From Bimastos eiseni (taxonomy: Eukaryota; Annelida; Clitellata; Crassiclitellata; Lumbricidae), in contig OY365820.1 in NCBI GenBank assembly GCA_959347315.1, positions 1,045,810-1,109,809 on the forward strand: 64,000 nt of DNA, in the 5' to 3' direction. Below are positions 22,800 through 64,000 of this stretch, one piece after another (the first letter of the stretch is position 1; each line of letters begins with the position of its first letter). The notes beneath the pieces are model-generated. The model ran no database searches and had not been told where the DNA came from. It was given only the letters and a program-made list of their open reading frames with translations. The position numbers and the translations under genes are program-made.

Positions 22800-23750
22800 A
22801 GTCATTCGAGTACTCACTGAACTCAGCTTCTTCTGCTTACGTGTTGAATATTATCGTAATGCATCAATCATTTCGATGGAGTATGCACAATTAAAAATAT
22901 CAGTTCTATTTCTTAGCTTAAATATTATCGTTTCGCGACTACAGGAAAGAGCTGTGAGTGCTGTAATATGCCAAGCAAATTTCTAGCGACGGAAAAAGCC
23001 TCTTTTGTCATAAGCAGCTGTCGTCAAATCCTGGATCCATCATTCGGGACGGTGAGAATTGTCCATGAGTTGTATAAGTGAAATGAAACCGAGGGCAATG
23101 CATGGTAGCGGTTAAAGAAAACTGAAACCGAAACTAACACTGATCTAAATAGCACGAAATTACAGCTATAACTAAACTTGAAAGCTTAAAACTGAATATG
23201 TATCATTTGTCTGAGGTATATTTATCTGGAATGGCAAAAGTCGTTGCGTGAGCAAGAACGATATAAGCTTTTTGACAGAAATAAGAACAGCAAAAAGAAA
23301 TCGGGCTAGGGAAAATATTTAGAACGATGTGTAAGTTAAGTCTGTAATAACTTATTCAAAGCAAACATATATTGTAATCAAACTAATTCACATCTTCGTA
23401 TCTTGCAACAACTCAATTTTCCTTGAGGTCATATAATTTTGTCGTTTTGTTGATTTTATTTACTCACAATCTCTGATTGTAGTTCAATTATTATATAATT
23501 TCTAAGCATGGCTCTTCAAAAGGCAACAGAGTTCTTCTGGTCATGCGATATCCTACGAAATGTGTCTATAATCATATTAAAGTTCGTATCAGTTCAATAG
23601 ACTTTTAACGTCAGCGCTACTGAAATAAAAATATCGCTCTCTTAAAACGAAATCTCAACATTTTTGTGATTATTTGTTAGGTGGATGTCAATGATCCTAT
23701 AAATAAACACTAAGCAGCAACGATTTATATAAAGATCTTGTACACAAGAA
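22800..23750. other. AT-rich sequence, nothing recognised
   Basis: No open frame of note, no repeat and no RNA gene seen. Confidence 0.5.
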
Positions 23751-23757
23751 TGTTCTT

Positions 23758-23962
23758 CTCACACCTTTAAATCTAAGTTTGTTGTTTCTTTATGTAGACA
23801 TATTAAAAATTGAGTCCAATATATCTCACACCTTTAAATCTAAGTTTGTTGTTTCTTTATGTAGACATATTAAAAATTGAGTCCAATATATCTCACACCT
23901 TTAAATCTAAGTTTGTTGTTTCTTTATGTAGACATATTAAAAACTGAGACCAATATATCTCT
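23758..23962 (+). repeat. 67-bp tandem repeat, three copies
   Basis: CTCACACCTTTAAATCTAAG starts at 23758, 23825 and 23892, exactly 67 bp apart. The copies are nearly identical, so the duplication is recent. Confidence 0.95.
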
Positions 23963-24132
23963 CAGTGGTGCCCTTTCTGTGTGGCCGTGCTAGGGTTGGG
24001 AGTGTTTCTATGATCACAAAATCGAGGCAGCATCTCAGGACACAATAGACGTCCAGCAAATATAAAATCCACTCCCTGAACACTAAACAGTAAAATGATA
24101 TCGTTATAAATTTAATACATTACGAGGATTTG

Positions 24133-24300
24133 TGCATAGCGCCTCTTCAAGGTGACCACTCAGAGGCGCTCCCAACCTGAGCGCGGCCGAAGAAGACAGT
24201 CTTAAGATGAGAGAGGACTGGCCGAGAGGGAATTCTAGGAAGGGAGCGGAGAGTCAAATGGAGACCATTCCAAATCGAAGGACCTGTCATTGAGAATGCA
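24133..24300 (-). repeat. LINE 3'-tail fragment, minus orientation
   Basis: Reading right to left, the sequence ends in the GAGGCGCTATG-type tail with the internal GAGCGCCTCTGAGTGGTCACC spacer split from it. It belongs to the same family as 31728-31990. Confidence 0.55.
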
Positions 24301-24484
24301 CGGCTCTGCCTGGTGGTGGTGGTGCGAGCGTGAGGAACACAAAGGAGACCCTGTTCAATCGATCAGAGGGAGAGCATACCCAGAGCATTAAGGGCGGGGC
24401 TGCAAAGTTCGATCAGGCAGACAGTAGCGAGGCCTAGCAGGCATCGCCAGACTAGGGCAGCTATTCGATACTCGAATCGCTGCC

Positions 24485-24733
24485 CAAGGTAAAAGGAGGA
24501 AATTAATATACTTTAGACATTTGACGAGAAAAAAGGGAAACTGTCTAGAAAAAAAATTCATGCAAGGCGCTACACCGAGAGCAAGAAAACGAGGAAGACC
24601 AAAGACACGATGGAAAAATGTGGAAAAATGTACCGGTAGACCACTGGACAACTTACTAAAGAAGACGAGAGACAGGAAGAGATGGATTAGACTTGTCCAT
24701 GAAGCGACCAACCCTCGGATCGAGGATGGCTAA
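24485..24733 (+). pseudogene. LINE ORF2 C-terminal remnant (GRPKTRW motif)
   Basis: The frame reads KRRKLIYFRHLTRKKGNCLE, then RGRPKTRW, then KTRDRKRWIRLVHEATNPRI EDG and a stop. This matches the end of RTE/Craft-like LINE ORF2s: a basic RGRPRTRW box, a DR..W...V motif, then a stop. Everything upstream is missing. The frame upstream to about 24485 is open, but it is too short to act. Confidence 0.75.
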
Positions 24734-24910
24734 GACAAGACAATCTCCTTCCAAATACCATACCACCTCAGCTTTCTCCACCATGTCCGATGAAAAGATA
24801 AGTTGTTGATCTAAAATAATTCCTGAGGTTGCGCTGAGATGCGAATTTTAGAAAATTTATTGCCATTATGCATGAAGCTATATATATATATATAATTCAG
24901 GTCCAATCCA

Positions 24911-24925
24911 TATAAAGGTGTCTAA
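24911..24925 (+). repeat. AAAGGTGTCTAA motif copy
   Basis: One of 11 exact AAGGTGTCTAA or reverse-complement copies in the window (see findings). Confidence 0.7.
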
Positions 24926-25631
24926 AGTGTCCAGTAGCAGTGTTGTTGGGTCAAATATTGAGGTGGCCAAAGCAGCTGATATCAATCTAAATATCACAAT
25001 TTGGTGCAGTTATTTCGTTAAGGCCCGTGACTACAACGGACATTGCAATTAAGCAATAATCGCGATGTTCTGGTGAAGGTCCTTTAAATTCTATTTTATA
25101 GATGATATAACATCCAATTTTAGTATACGTGTTTATGCTGCGGAAAAGCTAAAGAGTGCCACAAAAATGTAAAGGTTACCGTTGAATAATTATTATGACT
25201 ATTATCGCTGTTGATGATGCTGTTGTTCTTGTTGTTCTTCTTCTTGTCGTCAACATAGTTATTATAATGATAATAATTGCTGTAGTGATTATAATAGCCT
25301 CTTCATACCACCTGCTTTGAGCTTGAGTGCTTAGCAAACATCAGATTGTCAATTTCCTGGAAGCGGTTGAATTTTTGTACGCTAATGGTTGACGAACTAA
25401 GCCAACAGCGCAAGAAAGCTACTCGGCACTAAGTACACCAATAACAAAATCTAAACCAAATTTTATAAATTTAAATCACGCAATTTAAAGACATTTTCGA
25501 CTTTATTTCCTGTTACGGTGTGAAGAGTAAACGACCGAAAAAAGATTAGTGGACACCTCTTTTTACTCTCTTTTAGGAATATCTGACTCCGTACAAAAAC
25601 CAACTTTGTCGACAGTGACACATCTAAAACC

Positions 25632-25732
25632 CCACTGCTTGCAGTCCAGCAGTGCCAGTCCCATGCCTGGATAAAGAAGGAGGGCAACGCCAATGACATT
25701 TGTCATCACACAATGTCGTTAAATCGCAACTG
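25632..25732 (+). repeat. RTE-tail-like 100-bp repeat with compensated hairpin
   Basis: CCACTGCTTGCAGTCCAGCA followed by GTGCCAGTCCCATGCCTGG. Here the 5' stem is CACTGC/GCAGTG instead of CACTGT/ACAGTG, so both arms changed together. Confidence 0.9.
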
Positions 25733-25948
25733 ATCAACCAAACAAGTGACACATTGCGAGTACTACCACGTACCACAACTGTGCTAACTTCAACAATGGC
25801 TCGCAATAAATAGGCGAGTGGAATCACCTAACAGGCTCTTCCCATCGTGGTTGGCTCGTTGACTCTCCTCGGGGCAGGAGACGCACGGGACCATTGTGAG
25901 ACCCACGGGGTGAGGACTGGAGCACAGACGTTGATGCATATCCCTGCC

Positions 25949-58474
<32,526 letters not shown>

Positions 58475-58486
58475 GATTTACGGACG

Positions 58487-58494
58487 TGACGTCA
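58487..58494. promoter_or_regulatory. Perfect CRE palindrome TGACGTCA
   Basis: Lies 13 bp upstream of the transporter ATG in CpG-rich sequence. CREB/ATF proteins bind this site in animals. Whether it is in the promoter or the 5' UTR depends on the unknown transcription start. Confidence 0.55.
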
Positions 58495-58512
58495 TCGTCG
58501 GAATGCGATGAA

Positions 58513-58518
58513 CACGTG
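58513..58518. promoter_or_regulatory. E-box CACGTG
   Basis: Palindromic E-box 39 bp upstream of the ATG, embedded in AACACGTGAC. In vertebrates TFEB-type factors use (GT)CACGTG(AC) sites at lysosomal genes; a sialin-like gene would fit, but six bases are weak evidence. Confidence 0.35.
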
Positions 58519-58841
58519 ACTGCCTGAACATCAGACGCGGGTGGGACGCCGCTCAGCGAGAAACCTTTCGCGTATCAAAGCAAACGACGCCGTTAAAAAG
58601 CGAGGAACAGCAGCACCCCACCTCCAATCCGTGGCTTTTCCGTCTCTGCCTAATATCCACCGAACTTGATCGATTTGGTGCGAGACCTTTGTTTCTTTTA
58701 CGCTGAAAATAACTCCTGTCGACTGCGGTCAAATTCGTTTACGTCGTTCGTAGCTCTTGTGGCGGACGTTCCTTCGAGTTTTCCGTTTGCACAAGATCCG
58801 CGAATTGAAATCGCACCGACGTGTGTCGGCGGAACGCGCGC

Positions 58842-59081
58842 TTAAGTGAATTTGCGATTTCCGCGTGCGGTAGACTCCTTCACTTTTATCGCCTTCCAGT
58901 TATCTTCTATGGCTTTTTGTAGAGTAGGTTTGGACCACAGAGTAAAGATCCAAATGCGCTCAGGGCTTTCGATGCGCAAGCTACTGACGCAATCGCAAAT
59001 TGAGCCTTTGCAAGCGCTTAATCGGCAAGAAGCATAACAGAACGATAGGGTGTCTCCTCGTTTGGGTTTCATGAAATCATC
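58842..59081 (-). CDS. Exon-like block, weak integrin alpha (calf-2) resemblance
   Basis: After a good acceptor (TTTACCTAG) a frame runs 79 codons to a stop: DDFMKPKRGDTLSFCYASCR, later ICDCVSSLRIESPERIWIFT, then LWSKPTLQKAIEDN. The pattern C.C...L......I....LW...L is that of the membrane-proximal calf-2 domain of integrin alpha chains. No transmembrane segment follows; either the chain ends here or it splices at AAA|GTGAAG to an exon I did not find. GC content is higher than in the flanks. The assignment rests on a motif pattern, not on alignment. Confidence 0.35.
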   Translation of the reverse strand, partial: DDFMKPKRGDTLSFCYASCRLSACKGSICDCVSSLRIESPERIWIFTLWSKPTLQKAIEDNWKAIKVKESTARGNRKFT

Positions 59082-59548
59082 CTAGGTAAACAATCTTCGT
59101 CTAAGGGACCGGTCGAATCCTTTAAAACCCTGTCGAATGTCTTAGTTGAAGGAACCAAATAACTTCGTAACAAAAGCATCCGATTATATTCTCAAAACTT
59201 AACCGATATCCGTTACCGCTGCGCCTATTGGCACACAAACGAAGTCACAGAATTTGATCTCGTCTTTTTTCGGAAAAGAAGCAGTTACCTGTAGCTTGGA
59301 GGGTTGCAGCAATCCGGCAGCTATTTTCACCACTCAGCGATAACAGAATATAAAGATAGCAAACTTTAGCGGAAGCACGCTGTGACGACGCTACTCCCAG
59401 ATGACGCAGGTGTCTAAAGCTACGTCTGAATCTACATGCAACGAAAAGTCCATTCGACCCAGAGTATTAACTTCGCAAAAACATCCACGTCAATCTTCAC
59501 TTTACTCGTCAAGTGAAGGCTCAACACAAACAACGATCGATATCAAAC

Positions 59549-59895
59549 CGCACAGAGTTCAAAGGATTGAAGAGCCACTGCACCGCTGGCTTTGAAATTA
59601 ATACAATCGCCAACAGGAATCGCCACAGTTCCCTTCTCAACCGCCAAGTTTCCCTGCACTCCACAGCCGGGGATCTCCAGTAAACGCTTCGACACGAGGA
59701 TGCTAACTTTCAGACGAAACAGACTCAGGTTGCTCTCGCAGCAGTTGGTATAATCCGACGAGACCTGTCGACAAAATAATCCCAGTCGCAGATCTAGAAT
59801 TCTATGGTAAATATTTGCATCGGAGAATCGTGTACCGGTGTCTTGTAAATCCTCTGTCTTGAAGGTCTTGAAAGGAGTCGAAATCTGACCACCAC
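59549..59895 (-). CDS. Exon-like block, possible integrin alpha (propeller/thigh) resemblance
   Basis: Bounded by the acceptor TTTGTTACAG and a possible donor GCG|GTTTGA. The open frame contains TPFKTFKTEDLQDTGTRF, DLRLGLF, then LSLFRLKVSILVSKRLLEIP and GTVAIPVGDCINFKASG. The stretch from LFRLKVSI to CINFKASG resembles the end of the beta-propeller and the start of the thigh domain of an integrin alpha chain (R..V.V...L......C...C....ASG). Only about 465 bp separate it from the block at 58842, too little for calf-1, so if this is an integrin it is incomplete or the reading is wrong. Confidence 0.3.
59560..59640. other. Overlap of exon-like block with chance plus-strand frame
   Basis: A 64-codon plus frame at 59401-59595 crosses this exon-like block; composition gives no reason to prefer it. 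Confidence 0.2.
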
Positions 59896-60519
59896 CTGTA
59901 ACAAAGCAAGACAAAGACAGACACGTATGCAGTATTCGTCTTCAGCTGCTTCGCCTTGCAGTAATAAACCACAGTGATCGTTGTTTAAATATATTGTCGA
60001 CCAATGAGTATGCATCATTATATGAAAATGCACAATGTTTATTGGGCCTATGTATTCATAATTCATATGAAAAAAATATACATTTAGTATGTTCTATAGT
60101 CTATACATTATCAATTTGAACTGTCTTGTTTAACGCTGCTTACTGTATTCCGAGAATTGGGAGCCCGACATCTGTCCCATTAGGGCGTTATTACTTTCCT
60201 TTGTACCTTTGTTCTGCTGTTGGTCATCAATGGATACATTTTACCCACGTGTTCTTCTTTCGAGATTAATTACAATATAATTATCATATTGAATATTGTA
60301 ACTGAACGATATAATTGTAACACATAACATTATATCATGTTCCACTACCAACTGGTAAGACATCAGTCGACGGCACTGAACAGTTGTGATTGAAGACTTG
60401 CTGGAGGTCCATTCACCACAATCGCCCCAGAGGAGCATCACTTACTAATCGGCAACCCTGTCACGCTGATCCGACTGTGTCAAGTTGCTTCCTAGACCTT
60501 TCGAGCACGGTAGATACCC

Positions 60520-60655
60520 TTGTCAGTCGACATACCGTCTAAGACATTCAATCTCAATCTTCTTGATATCAATCTTAAGACTGTCCTGTTTAGCCGGGGT
60601 TGCGTCGGTAGCGCTTTGAGTAGATGTTCGTGAAGAGGCGCTGTATAAATAGTAG
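60520..60655 (+). repeat. LINE 3'-tail fragment
   Basis: AATCTTAAGACTGTCCTGTT and the tail GAGGCGCTGTATAAATAG. Confidence 0.55.
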
Positions 60656-60662
60656 CAATTGG

Positions 60663-60754
60663 GATTAACGATACTGCGCTAGAACAAGGATCATTAGCGT
60701 CGCCCTCCTCATTTATCCAGGCTTGGAATTGGCGCTGACAACAGTGGAGGAGTT
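60663..60754 (-). repeat. RTE-tail-like 100-bp repeat, minus orientation
   Basis: ATCATTAGCGTCGCCCTCCT, ATCCAGGCTTGGAATTGGCG, ACAGTGG. Confidence 0.88.
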
Positions 60755-60824
60755 GGAGGTAAATCCTAATAATAACTAAATTTGCCTGATGGATAAATAA
60801 AATAGCATTAAATAAGTAATGATT

Positions 60825-60857
60825 TCCATAGCATCGAAAAAAGTTTCGGAACCACTG
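60825..60857 (-). mobile_element. hAT-like terminus
   Basis: Read on the minus strand the end is CAGTGGTTCCGAAACTTTTT, matching the typical hAT/Charlie inverted terminal repeat. The partner end was not found, so this is a fragment. Confidence 0.5.
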
Positions 60858-61344
60858 GTCTGAGAAAACGGATGAGAGGCGCAAATTGAATACGATAACA
60901 CAACCGACCCCAACGCGTAGTACAGTCATAGTAATTCACGGTTTGTCCGCCTGAAACCGCGGCGTTCCGATCGCCGGAACCGACAGCTTATCAACGCCAG
61001 GTCGATATGAGAGGATCGTGTCCGTTCCTTGTAAACATCTCCAGTTCCAGTTAAGGCCAGGCTTTCACCAGTTCCTCTCTGGTTGAAGAGCTTCCAGCGA
61101 TGGACCAAAGGCTTTGAAGTCAACGGGAGTCAAGCGATAACAATTAGACAGAATGTCCGTGCGCGGTGTTTAGTCTGGTGAACGTCCGTCGACCAATACT
61201 CAATCGCCACTGGCTCCTACAGTGTAGACCAGTCCAATAGCCCAATGTGATCCCGTGACGTCCTATCTAATCCAAAAATAATCAAATCCTATCGCGGCCA
61301 ACATGATCCGATCCCACCAATTCAAGGTTCAATTTACAAAAAAT

Positions 61345-61410
61345 ATCTATATGGTTAGAACTGTCGGCCTGCAACACGTAGAGTACGGATTCGATCCTCG
61401 TCTAGGAAGA
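61345..61410 (+). repeat. tRNA-like SINE head
   Basis: A-box-like TGGTTAGAACTGTCGG at about 61352 and B-box GGATTCGATCC at 61387-61397 in normal tRNA spacing. No complete cloverleaf, so SINE-derived. Confidence 0.5.
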
Positions 61411-61899
61411 TACTACCGTGTGTAGAGTGGATAAATTTCTTGTCCAGAGGTGCCGGATCTCCACATATTTATAAATCTAAAACTTAGGCCCCAATCAGGC
61501 GAAGTGGCAAATCTGAAACAGATATAATCGCTATTTGCTATTCGGATAAGCATGAAATGCGTGAAGAAAGTGCTCATATGTTTGATTTTTTTAGACAAAA
61601 CATGTATTTAGGAAATTTAGGGTGGTGGATCTTTTCTATTGGGTGGCGGATCTCATAGTTGAAGTGTTGGATCTCAGATCCGGCGAGATCCGGCTGAATG
61701 TAACCATCGACTGTGTAGGGACCTTGAGCAAGTCCTTCACGGCGGCGTTACACGCAATTGCTCTGCATTATAATTACACCTGCGCCATCTGTAGGCCAAC
61801 AAGTTTGAACAACTGCGAGATGGGAGATAACTGAACACCGTTCTATTGCCTTGTGTTCTATACAACTATGCATGCATGCATAAAGACACAAATACATGC

Positions 61900-62095
61900 A
61901 GACTTCTATTATGCAGCACCTTCCTTGTCCGTTCCTAGACCTGCAATCTGGAACGGGGTCCCGGTGGCACCACACCTAATGCCTAGCGCCAATGGGGCCA
62001 CGTTCAATTCTAACTTAAGTACTGTTCTCATTAGCAGGAGATGTGTCGGGACCGCTACTAAGTAGATTATCTTCAAAGGCGGTACATAAATCTCA
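61900..62095 (+). pseudogene. LINE C-terminal fragment
   Basis: The frame reads PSLSVPRPAIWNGVPVAPHL, a decayed form of GPAIWNSLP, followed by AAAGGCGGTACATAAATCTC, a version of the family tail. Confidence 0.6.
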
Positions 62096-62389
62096 GAAAA
62101 AGAAACACATATGCCTACATAGGCGCATGCACACATACATTCATTTGTACATAGATTTGTATGGGCCGCTCTCTGCAGCTTCGGCTGTTCCCAATACATT
62201 AAACATGGACATTATGAGAACTTATATGTCTTGCCAGGTTGGAGTTGGGAGCGCTTTTGAGTTACCTTGAAATGATGATAAATAGGCTACACATAGATTT
62301 CTGAATGAAAATAACACAGGCCAACTTGCATAAATGTGAAACTAAGTTGAAAGCGTCTCTGCTTTGCAAGGCTAACCCTCTCGGCTGAC

Positions 62390-62550
62390 TTTCGTCTCAG
62401 GTTGTACGGCGCCCTTGTAGTGATTAGGGCCGCGTTCAGAGCACCTTATAAATCGGCGTTATTATTATTATTTTTACTTACAATTGTCGATGTATTTATG
62501 TATGTATTAAGCGTTTTATATAGCGCCTTATAAGAACCACTAGAAGAAGT
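62390..62550. repeat. Two LINE tail scraps, opposite orientation
   Basis: GCACCTTATAAATCGGCG with ATT repeats at 62440-62475, and TTATATAGCGCCTTATAAG near 62515. Confidence 0.45.
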
Positions 62551-62559
62551 GTGCAGCAG

Positions 62560-63080
62560 TTTTACGTTTCACTTATACTTGACCAATTCCAGGTTTTTCG
62601 ATGATATGCAGTCATTATTGTAATTTAGTTACTACAGTATCCAGTCACTTACAGTCACTATATAAGTCACTGTGACCTATAAAAGAGAACCCTTTGAAGC
62701 GAGAGCTTCTGCCTCGTATCTGAAAGTACGACGAAAATGCAGGCTTCACAAAACAGCTGACTATATCCAGAGATTTGCGGCATTCTGTGTGCCAAGCAAG
62801 GAATACAATTGTATTGTGTTTCCACAAAAGAGCTTCTAGCTATATGCAGATCGGTGTATGCCAGGACGAGATATAAATCACAGGACTAGTATTGTATTAA
62901 TCACAAGACGGGTTTGTACAGACGGAACGCAGATTCACAAAGAACAACTTTGTACTCGCAAGGAAACGAGACTTGATCACTGACTTTGAACACAAACCTA
63001 TGGCTATGATCGTTGGCTCTTGTATAACACGGGTAACGATACCAAGTGAGAAATTGTCATTGCCTTCCTTTTCGATCATA
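62560..63080. other. No gene recognised
   Basis: Only short frames of 60 codons; no splice-consistent exon, repeat core or RNA gene seen. Confidence 0.45.
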
Positions 63081-63090
63081 TTATAGAGTC

Positions 63091-63094
63091 TGCC

Positions 63095-63170
<76 letters not shown>

Positions 63171-63227
63171 AATCAATCCATCTATCCATCCATCCATCCA
63201 TCCATCCATCCATCCATCCATCTATCT
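63091..63227 (+). repeat. Compound microsatellite (CTGT)n(CTAT)n(CATC)n
   Basis: About nine CTGT, eleven CTAT and twelve CATC units in succession. Confidence 0.97.
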
Positions 63228-63570
63228 ATCAGCACCAGGGGGTACGAAGCGACTGAATGCCCGAAAAGCCGTGGGGCCAGAAATGGCGAACGCCCTGGAC
63301 TGTGCAGTGGAAGTGCGGAGTTAGTAAGGTATACAGTCATTGTTGCATAAATGAGTTATTCACGTATCTTGTCGAGCATAGGTATAATAACCGCTATTTA
63401 GAGATTATGGCACATCGCAAACTTCGTGTCGAACACACAACAGTCAGCGATCTCGAACTTTACCTGACGTCAATGCTTCCATGTAATATATCTTACATCT
63501 AACGAGAGAATAAAGCGTCGTTGAACCATGCAATAATATGCCCGAAACGTATTAGCAGTAATAAATTATT

Positions 63571-63656
63571 TCAGTTTAACGACACTGTGTGATAACAAAG
63601 CTTATTAGCGTCGTCCTCCTCCCTTATCCAGCCTCGAGACTGGCATTGCAAGATTG
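63571..63656 (-). repeat. RTE-tail-like 100-bp repeat, minus orientation
   Basis: AGTTTAACGACACTGTGTGA, TTAGCGTCGTCCTCCTC, ATCCAGCCTCGAGACTGGC. Confidence 0.9.
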
Positions 63657-64000
63657 GGAACAGTTGCGTAGTTTGTGAGAAAAGTTACACTGGCGTAGCA
63701 TGACATTCAAGATCGCCACTTGTCTCCATTTTTGGAAATACCTTTACTCACTACAAGGGAGCTCTGTGGTCCAGTCCAGAGTCAGATCACCCTGCGGCCT
63801 ATGGAAATATGTTGATAGTCATGGCCATAGGTGTAGTGGTTTAGTTAGGTATTGCAGCGTTTGCCCAATAAAAAATCTACTTCTCTATAATGATCTTCCT
63901 TATTGAGGCACATTGTCCGCAATATACAGATACGATTGACGTTTCAAATTATAAGTATGCGCAGTTGTCGCACCAAATATCCCAGCTACTCTAAGGTAAT

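Noticed and set aside
24521..24733. Small basic host protein of 70 residues
   Set aside because: RGRPKTRW, the DR..W motif and the terminal NPRIEDG mark it as the C-terminus of a decayed LINE.

Overview
The window is animal nuclear DNA, probably from an invertebrate. Coding exons are small and split by long introns with GT-AG borders. There are no operons or bacterial-type signals, and most of the sequence is transposon debris plus microsatellites. I cannot name the species. The repeat mix (APE-type, RTE-type and restriction-like-endonuclease LINEs, tRNA-like SINE heads, hAT-like ends) fits a marine invertebrate, but this is inference.

One host gene can be rebuilt with confidence. It is a minus-strand SLC17-family (sialin/SLC17A5-like) transporter with ten coding exons between 58474 and 25949. 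Exon lengths sum to 2223 nt, every junction phase agrees, and the product is 740 residues, longer than the roughly 500-residue sialins. The extra length lies in the first luminal loop and in a charged C-terminal tail. Just upstream on the same strand (58842-59895) two exon-like blocks weakly resemble integrin alpha ectodomain. A 73-codon exon-like block sits inside intron 1 at 50645-50863.

Layout: 1-2600 is a LINE whose ORF2 is open to the window edge (minus). 2750-8870 holds repeat fragments, including an RTE-type reverse-transcriptase scrap at 3190-3480. 8868-10552 is a 5'-truncated LINE with a YLDD reverse transcriptase and a restriction-like endonuclease (minus). 10560-25600 is non-coding, with microsatellites and LINE/SINE scraps. 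25949-58474 is the transporter gene. Its introns carry most of the simple repeats, including a pure 476-bp GT tract, a 2.07-kb 11-bp satellite and a 290-bp GATA tract. 59900-64000 is repeat-rich with no clear gene.

The most unusual signals are two dispersed families. One is a repeat of about 100 bp with some 26 full or partial copies; its 5' hairpin shows compensatory base changes. The other is a short motif (TTAGACACCTTT or its complement) with 11 exact 11-mer copies where about 0.03 are expected by chance. The 200-N assembly gap at 56301-56500 is flanked by identical 42-bp sequence, so it is probably an unmerged contig overlap.
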